Shown: one piece after another, positions 6,729 through 15,303 of the stretch
Layout: every line of letters starts with the position of its first letter
Position numbering within the stretch: position 1 is the stretch's first letter
Virus record (IMG/VR): IMGVR_UViG_3300048584_000194
Coordinates: 1 to 31,416 of that record
Origin: a virus
Reading direction: 5' to 3' (one strand)
Length of the DNA stretch: 31,416 nucleotides
Translations under genes and position numbers: made by a program
Notes under the pieces: model-generated
Told to the model about the DNA's origin: nothing
What the model saw: the letters and a program-made list of their open reading frames with translations, nothing else
Databases searched by the model: none

Positions 6729-7395
6729 TGAAGTGAAATTCAAACTGCATGTCGATGAGTTCCAGCGGGCCGCCGACCGGCTCGCCCATTATTCGAAGCG
6801 CGACGGTGAGACGTTCATGAAGGAACAGGTTCGCGGTTTCATCCGCCACCTGTTGGACTTCACCCCCCCGAGCCGAGGCAGCACGCGAGGCGTCAAAGCG
6901 AAGAAGCTCGGCGAGCAAGCGATTGTGGGCGACATCCGCGCCGTGTTTCGCGGCGTTTCTGATCCGAAGCGGGCGGATGTGGATTCGTTGGCGCAAATGC
7001 GCTCGGTGCTCAAATCGCGGCGGAAGAGCGGCAGCATGCGCGTGGCCAAGGGCGGCACCAAGCTCAAGGCACCGAAGGCGCTGATTGCCGAGCTGATCAA
7101 GGCGAAGAAGGCTCGGGTCGGCTATCTGGCATCGGCGTGGGCTACGGCGGCGCAGAGCGTTGGAAAAATCCGTGTGCCCGCGTGGGTGTCTCGCCATGCC
7201 GCGCCCGGAAGCACCGACATCGAGGTCAAGGATGGCGAGATCAATGCGTCGATCACCAATGCCGTTGAGTGGGCCGCCAAGGTCAATGGCCTGCGGGCGC
7301 GAGTGAATGCCGCGCTGCGCGTGCAGGCCCGTTCGATGGAAAAACGGCTGCTCTATTTCTTCGCCAATGTGAAGGGGAAGTCCGGCTTCGATTGA
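6721..7395 (+). CDS. Tail protein of unknown role, weakly gpZ-like
   Basis: A 224-residue basic protein between the tail chaperone and the tape measure gene. The N-terminal part (DEFQRAADRLAHYSKRDGETF, then a helix and FTPPSRGS) recalls the helix-then-P pattern of HK97 gp10/lambda gpZ proteins, which shape the tail end. The middle is lysine-rich (KAKKARVGYLASAW) and may contact DNA or a capsid component. Earlier starts at 6700 and 6706 are possible; I prefer ATG 6721, which overlaps the upstream stop by 8 nt and has a TTGACG 15 nt upstream. The identity is uncertain. Confidence 0.5.
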   Translation: MGDEVKFKLHVDEFQRAADRLAHYSKRDGETFMKEQVRGFIRHLLDFTPPSRGSTRGVKAKKLGEQAIVGDIRAVFRGVSDPKRADVDSLAQMRSVLKSRRKSGSMRVAKGGTKLKAPKALIAELIKAKKARVGYLASAWATAAQSVGKIRVPAWVSRHAAPGSTDIEVKDGEINASITNAVEWAAKVNGLRARVNAALRVQARSMEKRLLYFFANVKGKSGFD

Positions 7396-7397
7396 CA
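7392..7397 (+). promoter_or_regulatory. TTGACA start-associated motif before the tape measure gene
   Basis: TTGACA lies 16 nt before the ATG at 7414. The internal TGA (7393-7395) is the stop of the preceding gene, as at the portal/protease junction. Confidence 0.45.
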
Positions 7398-7413
7398 TGC
7401 CACCCGTGGCCAG

Positions 7414-9102
7414 ATGGCCAAGCTCACCGCACTGCTGACACTCAACACGGCTGGATTCCAGTCCGCGTTGAAGACTGCCAAGTCGGAAACGACGGGCTTG
7501 AAAAACTCAATGGCCGGCATGTCGTCGGGCGCATCCAAGGGTTTCGCGTCGATGGGCAGCGCCATGAAATCCGTTGCCAAGGGAACTGCGGTTGTCGCCG
7601 CCGCTGTGGCCGCCGCAGGCGCGGCGATTGGCGCATTGACCTACAAGCTGATCCTGTCGGGTGAGGCAGCGAACTCCGCCGACGCCCGCGTCCGCAACAT
7701 TGCCAAGTCGATGGGGCTGTTCGGCGACCAATCCGACGCGGTGGCTGAGCGACTGAACAACCTCGCGGACAAGATCGAGTTGCAGACTGGGGTGGATGGA
7801 AATGCTATCCAACTCACCCAGGCGAAACTTCTCACCTTCAAGGAACTCGCCAATACAGCCGACGAGCTGGGCGGCAATTTTGATCGGGCCACCCAGGCAG
7901 CGGTGGACATGGCGGCTGCCGGTTTCGGCGCTGCCGAACAGAACGCCGTCCAGCTTGGCAAGGCGCTCAACGATCCGGTCAATGGACTCGCTGCCTTGCG
8001 GCGTTCGGGCATTACCTTCACCGAAGATGAGAAGGCGAAGATCAAGACTCTGGCCGAATCCAACCGGATGCACGAGGCGCAGGCATTGGTGCTCGCCGCC
8101 ATCGAAAAGCAGGTCGGCGGCACGGCGGCGGCGACCGCGGACGCGTCCGTCCAGATCAAGGCCGCGCTGAATCAGGGATTCGAGGAAGTGGGCAAACCAC
8201 TGGCGTCAGCACTCGCATCCATCACGCCGCAGTTCCTTGAATTCGTGGAAATGGCCAAGCCCAAGTTGGCGGAGGCCGGTCAGTTCCTGGTCGCAATCTT
8301 CCGCAGTGGCGAGGCGCTCAATCTTGTCTGGTCGTCGCTCAAGTTGGCGTTCGCACAGAGCGTGAATTTCCTGTGGGCCACACTGCGGGCGACCATCGCC
8401 GCCACCGGCCAATACATCGTCGAATATTTCAAGACGGCGGTCACCTATTTCCAAATCCTCACGACTCCCGAGTTCTGGAGCGGGATGGGCAATGCCATCA
8501 TCGGGATTTTTCTATCAGCCATCAGCTTCCTTCAAAAAGGATTCTCGGAAATCATCGAGGTGGCGCGCCCGCTGGCCGAGTTGTTCGGCAAGGAGGACGC
8601 CTTCAACAACATCCAGAAGACGATCCGCGAGAGTGCTTCGATTCTCGATGAAGATGCTGCAGCGCGGTTCTCGAAGGCCGGCGACCTGTTGGAACCTGCT
8701 GCCCAGAAGATCGCCCAACGCCTGGCAGAAGCCGGTGAGAACGTGAAAAACCGTTTCAGTGAGACTTTCGCCAACACCGCGGAGGCCATCGACACGTCCG
8801 GCATGAAGCGCGAGTTCGGCGACACCGTGGAGCGCATCAAAGCGGCCATTCCTCCGGTGAAGACGGGCAAGCAAATCGGAATGGCGGCAGCGGACGAAAA
8901 GCCAACGCCTCCGGCAGTCATAACGGGCGGGTCAGGTCAGCTCGGCTCCTTCGCGCAATCCATGAACATGCTCTTCGGCCGCAGCGCGAACGCGGGGCTG
9001 CTAGAGGAAAACAAGCGGCAGACCGACTGGCTCAAGAAGATCCACGACAACACCAAGAACAGGGGCACTACCCCGGAACCGGGGGAGGCGGTTTTCGCGT
9101 AA
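7414..9102 (+). CDS. Tail tape measure protein
   Basis: A 562-residue protein that sets tail length and is ejected with the DNA. Residues 1-45 (ALLTLNTAGFQSALKTAKSE) match the common tape measure start, in which the chain is repeatedly noted as sampling inner sheath positions. A hydrophobic Ala-rich segment at about 55-75 and another at about 295-380 may span the membrane during DNA injection. The central region is helical with Ala/Asp/Lys heptads. Assuming about 0.15 nm per helical residue, the tail would be near 85 nm, which is short to medium. No lysozyme or peptidase domain is visible. Confidence 0.9.
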   Translation: MAKLTALLTLNTAGFQSALKTAKSETTGLKNSMAGMSSGASKGFASMGSAMKSVAKGTAVVAAAVAAAGAAIGALTYKLILSGEAANSADARVRNIAKSMGLFGDQSDAVAERLNNLADKIELQTGVDGNAIQLTQAKLLTFKELANTADELGGNFDRATQAAVDMAAAGFGAAEQNAVQLGKALNDPVNGLAALRRSGITFTEDEKAKIKTLAESNRMHEAQALVLAAIEKQVGGTAAATADASVQIKAALNQGFEEVGKPLASALASITPQFLEFVEMAKPKLAEAGQFLVAIFRSGEALNLVWSSLKLAFAQSVNFLWATLRATIAATGQYIVEYFKTAVTYFQILTTPEFWSGMGNAIIGIFLSAISFLQKGFSEIIEVARPLAELFGKEDAFNNIQKTIRESASILDEDAAARFSKAGDLLEPAAQKIAQRLAEAGENVKNRFSETFANTAEAIDTSGMKREFGDTVERIKAAIPPVKTGKQIGMAAADEKPTPPAVITGGSGQLGSFAQSMNMLFGRSANAGLLEENKRQTDWLKKIHDNTKNRGTTPEPGEAVFA

Positions 9103-9105
9103 GCC

Positions 9106-9837
9106 ATGGCCGAGAACACCATTCTCGAAGGAGCGAGCGGCGGCAGGGACGAAAACATGATTTCGACATTCGCCGTGTCGTATCATGCCAAGAGCATCAG
9201 CGAGGTCACCACAGTCGGGCATGCCCGATTTTATGGGTTGGTCGAGCAAGGCCGGACCTGGCAGGCGCTCAACGACGGCACCGACGGCTGGATCGTCACC
9301 GTCACCTACAAGGGATACGCCGGTGACGAAGAGCCCGAACCGGCGGAAACCGAACAATGGAACCTCGGCTTTGATTTTTCCGAAGAGCCGCTTGAGTCCC
9401 ATCCCAATCTCAAGGAAATCAAGGCGACCTACGGCGGCTATTACGAGGAACCCGGTGGCCCGCTCAAGTTCCCTGAGTTCATGCCCAAGGAGGCCAAGGG
9501 CAAGGGCGGACTCGGCGGCAAGAGCAAAGCCAAACCGGGCGAGAAGAATCCGATGTTCGGCACCTCGACCTATGCCGTGATGACTGCCCGCGTCACGCGC
9601 ACATGGTCGTCGAAAAACATTCCGAAGAACGCGATCAACGACATCGGCAAGGTTTATTCCAGCATCCCGGGTGCGCCGGACGCGATTGCGGAAGTCGATT
9701 TCGGCAGCCGGACATGGATGGCGATGCCACCGAAGATTTCACAGAATGGCGACGTGTGGCGCATCGAAAACGAATGGCTGCTCTCACCGCCAAACGGCTG
9801 GGTTGAGGAGATCTATGAAAAGGCCAGCAAGCAATGA
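9106..9837 (+). CDS. Distal tail protein candidate, unrecognised
   Basis: A 243-residue protein starting 3 nt after the tape measure stop. It begins with a beta-rich segment (MISTFAVSYHAKSISEVTTVGHARFYGLVEQG), has an acidic linker (GDEEPEPAETEQ), a lysine/glycine-rich stretch at about 125-150 and a C-terminal domain ending in an aromatic segment (WLLSPPNGWVEEIYEKAS). In siphoviruses the first gene after the tape measure is usually the distal tail protein that links tube to tip, so I infer that role. I recognise no family motif. The stop overlaps the next start (ATGA). Confidence 0.45.
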   Translation: MAENTILEGASGGRDENMISTFAVSYHAKSISEVTTVGHARFYGLVEQGRTWQALNDGTDGWIVTVTYKGYAGDEEPEPAETEQWNLGFDFSEEPLESHPNLKEIKATYGGYYEEPGGPLKFPEFMPKEAKGKGGLGGKSKAKPGEKNPMFGTSTYAVMTARVTRTWSSKNIPKNAINDIGKVYSSIPGAPDAIAEVDFGSRTWMAMPPKISQNGDVWRIENEWLLSPPNGWVEEIYEKASKQ

Positions 9838-10514
9838 CGACGCGTGAAATCAAAGTGCGCAAGGGCGAGAAAGTCCGCGACGCGTGGGAGCGCCTCGTGC
9901 GCTGGGTCGATTCATTGAAAATCGTCCCTGACGACGGGATCGACGTGCGAGTCACGCCTCACGGAACCATCGTACGCGTCCGCGATAACCAGATGTTTCG
10001 CCATCCGTTCCGCGTCATGGTGAGTGGATCATCGGTGCGAGTCTCGCCGGGGACTGTGAATGATCTCATCCCCGTAATCACCGAGAGCGGTCAGAAACGC
10101 TGCATCGACAACCGCGACAAGGACGGCAACCGCGAGAGCGGCAAGGATTATCCAGCACTCAAGCTGGATCCAAAGAAGGCATCCAAGGACGGGCGGATTT
10201 ACATTTCGCTCAAGGTGAAGCAATCGGTGAGCGGCGGGATTTCCGGAGTGAAGGAAAACAAGGCCGGCGAGCAGGTGAGTGAGAATGTCGAAATCGTTCA
10301 GACCGACTCGGCCGAGGGACCGCTCGATGGCTTCGGCTACTATCCGCTCGCCTTCCTGCGGGCGTCCAGCGACGGCGGTTCGATTGAAGAAGTGTTCCAG
10401 ATCGTTCACCACAACATCCGCTACGAATTTCAAGAGCGCCGACCGAGCGAAGCTGATCTCAAAAAAGACCCGAATGCGAAAGCCGCAGGTCGCCACCTGT
10501 TCATCCCGACATGA
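9834..10514 (+). CDS. Tail tip module protein, unrecognised
   Basis: A 226-residue soluble protein with strands near the start (IKVRKGEKVRDAWERLVRW), a segment VRVTPHGTIVRVRDN that resembles a beta sandwich strand pair, and an OB-like middle with GRIYISLKVKQ. The C-terminal region holds FQIVHHNIRYEFQERRP. It overlaps both neighbours by ATGA, so it belongs to a three-gene coupled unit with 9106-9837 and 10511-11563. That packing suggests fixed stoichiometry, as in tail hubs. Nothing indicates an enzyme. Confidence 0.45.
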   Translation: MTTREIKVRKGEKVRDAWERLVRWVDSLKIVPDDGIDVRVTPHGTIVRVRDNQMFRHPFRVMVSGSSVRVSPGTVNDLIPVITESGQKRCIDNRDKDGNRESGKDYPALKLDPKKASKDGRIYISLKVKQSVSGGISGVKENKAGEQVSENVEIVQTDSAEGPLDGFGYYPLAFLRASSDGGSIEEVFQIVHHNIRYEFQERRPSEADLKKDPNAKAAGRHLFIPT

Positions 10515-11563
10515 AGCGCAAAGTCCCCATCATCAATCACAAGACATGGAACGCCATGATCGACGAGGTGTCGCGGCGGCTGCCATTGCGGTTTGTGAGA
10601 ACATCCCGACGCTGGGTGCATCCGTGGACCATCGTGCCGGAATGGAGTGACACCGCGGAGAAGTGGGTGTTCCGCATCCGTCCCGGCTTCGTCAACGGGG
10701 TGGAACCGGAAATCTCCACCCTGGCCATGCTCGCCACCGACCGCACGCTCGACCGGATCGAAGAGGAAACCGGAACGCGCCCCGAAAAGGATCAATCGGT
10801 GGATGCGCTCATCACCGAGTCGCCGCAAATCATCGTCTCCGGAACCCGCATCATCGGCAAGGGCGCGGATGCCGAATCGGTTTCAGTTTCAATGTCGGGA
10901 AACATCGCCGTGGAGTTCGAGTCCGTGCCCGAGTTCTTCATCCAGTTCGGCGTGACCGATGAAAAGGTCGTGTTCCAAGGCAACCTCAATTCCGGCATTC
11001 AGGAGGTCCAATACGAATCGGCCGGCGAGTCACCACTGCTGAGTGCCTGCGATGTGGTGCTCTACGTGGACCGTGCGGCGGCCAAGCTGGATGTCATCCA
11101 GGGAAATCCCTTTCTCGACAGTTACAGTACGTTGCTCGTCATCAACTACGACAGATCTACGCCTCCGCGGAAACGCCCGTGGCTGGACGTGACAGCCAAA
11201 TACAAGCCGATTGTAGAGGTCGATATGGGCAACCTGCTGGAAGGAGCCGCTGATCCAGAGTTCGACGCGATCAAGATCGCCACCATCTATTTCCTGTCAC
11301 CACCCGGATACTCGCCCGATCTGCCGATGGATGACACTTGGACCGCGTTCGTGAAGCATGACCAGTTCTGGAACCTATGCCACGCGCCCCAGCGGATTCC
11401 GGACCCGACACCCATCCAGCCAATCCAACTCCGAACCGGTCTCCTGGGCGGCATCGCTGATTCGATTTTCAGCACCCTGCTCGCACCGGGCAATGACGCC
11501 TACAACGAAGCGATCCAAGTGCTGCGCAACCGCAATCTGGCAGGGAGGTTCTGGTCGCTATGA
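10511..11563 (+). CDS. Tail tip or hub candidate, unrecognised
   Basis: A 350-residue protein with no signal peptide or membrane segment. It starts basic (MKRKVPIINHKTWNAMIDEVSRR), then shows many alternating strands (IIVSGTRIIGKGADAESVSVSM; IAVEFESVPEFFIQFGVTD; LDVTAKYKPIVEVDM). The C-terminal part includes TPIQPIQLRTGLLGGIADSIF followed by a helix (NEAIQVLRNRNLAGRFWSL). The pattern is that of a structural assembly protein, perhaps a central hub. Lambda gpJ is much longer, so if this is the hub it is a reduced form. The stop overlaps the next start (ATGA). Confidence 0.45.
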   Translation: MKRKVPIINHKTWNAMIDEVSRRLPLRFVRTSRRWVHPWTIVPEWSDTAEKWVFRIRPGFVNGVEPEISTLAMLATDRTLDRIEEETGTRPEKDQSVDALITESPQIIVSGTRIIGKGADAESVSVSMSGNIAVEFESVPEFFIQFGVTDEKVVFQGNLNSGIQEVQYESAGESPLLSACDVVLYVDRAAAKLDVIQGNPFLDSYSTLLVINYDRSTPPRKRPWLDVTAKYKPIVEVDMGNLLEGAADPEFDAIKIATIYFLSPPGYSPDLPMDDTWTAFVKHDQFWNLCHAPQRIPDPTPIQPIQLRTGLLGGIADSIFSTLLAPGNDAYNEAIQVLRNRNLAGRFWSL

Positions 11564-11721
11564 GTGAGGAAACCAAAGACGGCTTCGGCCTCGACAAGGA
11601 ACAGCGACTTCTCGCCAAACGCCTGGGCAAAGAAGAGGAGGAAGCGGAGCAAGCCGCCGGGTTGGAACCGCCTTTTCCATACGTCATGACGAAGTTCGAC
11701 GCTGCTTACTTCGAGCTGTGA
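11560..11721 (+). CDS. 53-residue charged small protein
   Basis: Open frame from ATG 11560 (overlapping the upstream stop) to TGA 11719-11721. The product starts MSEETKDGFGLDKEQRLLAK, is strongly charged (EEEEAEQ), and ends PYVMTKFDAAYFEL. An AGGGAGGT lies about 10 nt before the start, one of the few strong Shine-Dalgarno sequences in this operon, which supports real translation. The hydrophobic end could dock on a tail protein, but the role is unknown. Confidence 0.5.
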   Translation: MSEETKDGFGLDKEQRLLAKRLGKEEEEAEQAAGLEPPFPYVMTKFDAAYFEL

Positions 11722-11753
11722 GTTGACGCGGCGGGCAGGGGCAGGACATCCCC

Positions 11754-14105
11754 ATGCAGGCCACCGTTTACGCCAATCTCACTACTCGCAGGCTGACCAC
11801 CACTCTTGGCGGCAGCGCGATTACATTCCCGGCCTTCGTGCAGGGTGACAAGGTGCGTATCGGCCTACGCTTCGCCGAATTGCTCGAAGGCTCTCCAATC
11901 GAGGTGCAGAAGATCGTCACCCACATCCGCGCCTCCATCGGATTTGTCGATGCCCGCCCGACGTCTGGCTTCTTCGTGTTGCGTGTGGACGGCCAGGATA
12001 CCGCGCCGATCCCACACGACGCCACAGCGGGTGCTGTGCAAACCGCCCTTGCCGCTATCGGATTGGATGACGCGCTGGTCGGCAAACAGGATGGCTCGTG
12101 GATCATTTCCACCGGCCTGCAGGAAATCGCGCTGTCCGGATACTCCGCCGGGGGACTGCTTTCCGAATTGCGGCCCGTCTCGTTCGTGCGCGTTCGCTCG
12201 ACGCAGGTGGCTGGACAATACCGTCATGAGGTCCGGCTCGTTCAGGCTCCGCTGGCATCCACCGCGAGCTTCGAATTGATCGTGCCGCCCGCACCCACCG
12301 TGAGCGAGGTGCAGGCAGGCGGAGCATCGGCCACCACGCTCTGGCCTGAAATCCAGGCACTCAAAATCCAACCGACCTTCAAGGGCACCTATCAGTTGCG
12401 ACGTGGGTTCAAGAAAACCCGCGAATTGTCGGTGGATGATGGCCCCGAGGAAATTCAGGACGCGCTCACGGTTCTGGCTGACGATGGAGGATCATTCTCC
12501 GTCAGCAACCCGGCGACCAACATCGCCCACATCACCTTCAACGGCGAGATGGCCGGCATTGACCAAGAGTTGATCGAGGTCGCTGTATTTTCCGCGCCGC
12601 CCGGTGATCCGACCGTCATCCTCGATCTCAACACCTCAGAAATCGCCGCCGCGCTGCGCGGAGCTGCCGAAGTAAAGCCCGACTTGGAAATTGAAGTCGC
12701 AATTCAAGATGAGAACGATCCTGACAAGACCTACACGCTCACGCCGTTCCGCGCTCCGATCTCCCTAATTCGCGAACTCAACTGGGAGGGACTCGAAACC
12801 GCCGCCAATATCGACTGGCTGCGACCTCCCTATGGCAGGACGTATGTGCCGTTCACGCCAGACCAGATCATCACCGGCTCACAGCACTACGTCGCGCCCT
12901 TCGGTGATGGCGTGAACTCGGACTTCACCATCAGTCACAACCTTGGCACCCGCGACCTGCACGTCACCGTCCGCCAAAACGGCGGCAGTCGCGCCATCGT
13001 GGAGCCGCTGTCGGTCACCTTGGATGGCGAGGATGATCTCAGCATCACTTTCGCGGAAGCGCCCCCGCTGAACGGCTATGTCGTCACCATTTCCACCGCA
13101 GGCCCGGTGTCCGTATTCCAAACGCACGGCCACACCATCGCCCAAATCGAGGGGCTGCAACTGATCCTCGATGACTTGGGCGAACGCGTCGAAGACCTGG
13201 AAACCTTCATCCCGACCTCGCCACCCGGAGTGAGCAGCACGCAGCAATCCGTCATCGCCGCATGGGAACTGCCGGAACTCTTCGAGGTGTTTCCCACTCG
13301 CCAGAAGATCGAGGCAAAGGACGTGCCCTCGATCAAACCCGCCGACCTGCCACGAGTTGGCGGCCTGCTACCAGCCGTCCATGTTGATCCACTTGTCTTC
13401 ACGACGGCCAACGTCCTGCCGACCTCGCCCGCGACAGGTGTGATCTATCAATACACCGACCCGACAGCTCCTCTGGTGATCCCCGGCTATCTCGGCCGTC
13501 GCTCGACCAAGCTCAACGCCCCGGGATTCTATGCATGGGACGGTCGCGGTTTTTATCAAGTGGAACAGATCATCACGGGCGAGCAGGTGTTTTACCCGAC
13601 GGACTTTTCCCGCGAGCTGTTCCGCATCCACGTCAACGGCAAGCAACTGCGAATGAGCAAGCGGCTCTCGCTAGACTTCTCGTTCGTCGCCGCCGTCTTC
13701 AACTCGAACACCTTGGTTCATTGGGGAGTGGCCATCGACATCGGCTTGCCATCGGGCAATCCACCAAGCCCGAGCAACATCGCGGATGTCACTTTCCTAC
13801 CGCCGTCGCTCGATCACAGCTTCATGCTCACGAGTATTCCTTCCTCACACGGCTTCGGCCTGCGCGTTGTCCGAAAGATCGTCGATTCCGTCGATACCTG
13901 CGTTGTGGATCGTGTGATCTACGGAGCCACGGAAGCGACGCCAACCACGATGACCACCGCCAACTTCATCGTCCGGGGCCGCCTTGTCCGCTTCGACACC
14001 GACGACCACCAGACCGACCCACGCGGACTCGTCGCCTTCAACGGACTCAAGGCAACCCTCACCGGCGAAGAACCCGAAAGCCTCGGCAAAGCAACCATCC
14101 AATAA
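11754..14105 (+). CDS. Tail fibre or receptor-binding protein
   Basis: A 783-residue protein in modular beta-rich sections. Around residues 380-440 the phrase GDGVNSDFTISHNLGTRDL followed by a strand pair is common in phage fibre modules. Near 457-487 the sequence HGHTIAQIEGLQLILDDL with adjoining heptads (LGERVEDLE) is the fibre pattern H-x-H-x-I-x-x-I-x-G-L-Q, which precedes a short trimer coiled coil. The C-terminal half has strand repeats and a possible receptor domain. The start is the ATG at 11754; TTGACG is 25 nt upstream. It is 3 nt from the next gene. It likely contacts host surface structures. Confidence 0.72.
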   Translation: MQATVYANLTTRRLTTTLGGSAITFPAFVQGDKVRIGLRFAELLEGSPIEVQKIVTHIRASIGFVDARPTSGFFVLRVDGQDTAPIPHDATAGAVQTALAAIGLDDALVGKQDGSWIISTGLQEIALSGYSAGGLLSELRPVSFVRVRSTQVAGQYRHEVRLVQAPLASTASFELIVPPAPTVSEVQAGGASATTLWPEIQALKIQPTFKGTYQLRRGFKKTRELSVDDGPEEIQDALTVLADDGGSFSVSNPATNIAHITFNGEMAGIDQELIEVAVFSAPPGDPTVILDLNTSEIAAALRGAAEVKPDLEIEVAIQDENDPDKTYTLTPFRAPISLIRELNWEGLETAANIDWLRPPYGRTYVPFTPDQIITGSQHYVAPFGDGVNSDFTISHNLGTRDLHVTVRQNGGSRAIVEPLSVTLDGEDDLSITFAEAPPLNGYVVTISTAGPVSVFQTHGHTIAQIEGLQLILDDLGERVEDLETFIPTSPPGVSSTQQSVIAAWELPELFEVFPTRQKIEAKDVPSIKPADLPRVGGLLPAVHVDPLVFTTANVLPTSPATGVIYQYTDPTAPLVIPGYLGRRSTKLNAPGFYAWDGRGFYQVEQIITGEQVFYPTDFSRELFRIHVNGKQLRMSKRLSLDFSFVAAVFNSNTLVHWGVAIDIGLPSGNPPSPSNIADVTFLPPSLDHSFMLTSIPSSHGFGLRVVRKIVDSVDTCVVDRVIYGATEATPTTMTTANFIVRGRLVRFDTDDHQTDPRGLVAFNGLKATLTGEEPESLGKATIQ

Positions 14106-14107
14106 TC

Positions 14108-14857
14108 ATGGCCATTCCCGTCATTTCCAACACCACCTCCGTCCTCGGCTATCGCAAGGGGCAGTATTTCGAGTATCAGATGCAGGCGACCAACTCGCCG
14201 ACATCGTGGACTGCGAGCGGCCTGCCGTCGGGCATGTCGATCAACTCGTCTGGCCTTGTGAGTGGAGCGGCAATCTCCGCCGGGGTGTATCTCGTGAAAG
14301 TCATCGCCAGCAATGCTACCGGCCCCTCCGCGCCGCTGGAAGTGGCGATGGGTATCGAAGATACGAACTTCAATGACGGCATCGGCATCGAGGTGAACAT
14401 CGACCTGCGATCCGGCGCGGTTTCGGTCCCCGGCATCACGCCTTCGTCGGGCCAGAACGCGAGCCAAGCCGTCATGTTCCTTAAATACGGCGACAAGGTG
14501 TTTCTTGACGTCGGATTCCTCAAGGGGGAAGAGCTGCAAACGATGGCGATGGCATCCATCGTCATGAACATCCGCGAGTTCGATGGTGAGACCGTGCTGG
14601 TTCAGAGCAACGGCGGCTTGGAAATCATCGGCACCAGCGACCGCCCGCGCTACCGCATCCTGGTCAATCTCGACACGCCGGATCTCCTCAACGCACTCGC
14701 CAACTACCAAGCCGACTATCAGACGACCTTCGACGCCATTGCCGAAATCGAGTGGCGCGTTGACTACCTCGAACCGGGAGCGCTGTCCGACGAGGTCATC
14801 CGCTCGTCCAAAACCTTCCGCCTCGCCATTGACCGCGACCTCGTTCCGAACCCATGA
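14108..14857 (+). CDS. Tail protein with Ig-like (He_PIG type) domain
   Basis: A 249-residue protein starting 3 nt after the fibre stop. Residues about 30-80 contain GLPSGMSINSSGLVSG and a closing strand (GVYLVKVIASNATG), the pattern of the putative Ig domain He_PIG found on surface and phage adhesion proteins. The remaining 170 residues show beta strands (IGIEVNIDLRSGAVSV; YGDKVFLDVGFLKGE), a helix and an acidic C-terminal part. Such Ig folds help phages hold weakly to host glycans. I extend the call to a fibre-associated protein; the C-terminal domain is not recognised. Its stop overlaps the next start (ATGA). Confidence 0.62.
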   Translation: MAIPVISNTTSVLGYRKGQYFEYQMQATNSPTSWTASGLPSGMSINSSGLVSGAAISAGVYLVKVIASNATGPSAPLEVAMGIEDTNFNDGIGIEVNIDLRSGAVSVPGITPSSGQNASQAVMFLKYGDKVFLDVGFLKGEELQTMAMASIVMNIREFDGETVLVQSNGGLEIIGTSDRPRYRILVNLDTPDLLNALANYQADYQTTFDAIAEIEWRVDYLEPGALSDEVIRSSKTFRLAIDRDLVPNP

Positions 14858-15303
14858 CCTACGGCTCCGGCATGATCTGGCCTCTGGCCGCCGAATACGC
14901 CCGTCGCGGGTGGGCAGTTCGTCGTGCCGGATGGGATGATCTTGAACTGTTTGGCGACACGGGCCGCGCCTTGCGTTGGGTTGTCTATCAGAACGCGTTG
15001 TTCTGGTTACTCTATCGCGCTCCTGTCACCGGAACCAAGGTCACACGCGTCATTCGTAACACAGATTTCGTGGTCGAGGATTTCTATGCCGAGGATTGGA
15101 CTGTGCTTTCACCCACCTGTTTCGACGGCGTAACCGTCACGGGTGCTGACCTCTACCAACAGGGCAAGAAGCGGTATCCGCGCCCGCTCGATGTGTCGCC
15201 CGTGGTCGATCCGCGCAACCCGAATTCGAAGTATGGCGCGTGCCCCGTAGTTCCGCTTTACGACTCCATCCGGGTTGTCACTTCACCCACGCAATCGCCA
15301 TGA
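14854..15303 (+). CDS. DUF2829/Tad2-like domain protein, copy 1
   Basis: A 149-residue protein. Residues about 7-86 match the DUF2829 pattern as I know it: an N-terminal helix then G-x-AVRRAGW (19-27), aromatic strands (LRWVVYQNALFWLLY), and the closing D-F-x-x-x-x-F-x-A-x-DW-x-V (71-84, with DW at 81-82). In Tad2 phage proteins this fold binds and sequesters the cyclic ADP-ribose-type signal of the Thoeris defence system. Pattern matching by eye supports the fold; ligand-binding residues were not checked. It sits inside the tail-fibre block, overlapping the upstream and downstream genes, so a structural role is equally possible. The C-terminal 60 residues are a proline-rich extension. Confidence 0.58.
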   Translation: MTYGSGMIWPLAAEYARRGWAVRRAGWDDLELFGDTGRALRWVVYQNALFWLLYRAPVTGTKVTRVIRNTDFVVEDFYAEDWTVLSPTCFDGVTVTGADLYQQGKKRYPRPLDVSPVVDPRNPNSKYGACPVVPLYDSIRVVTSPTQSP

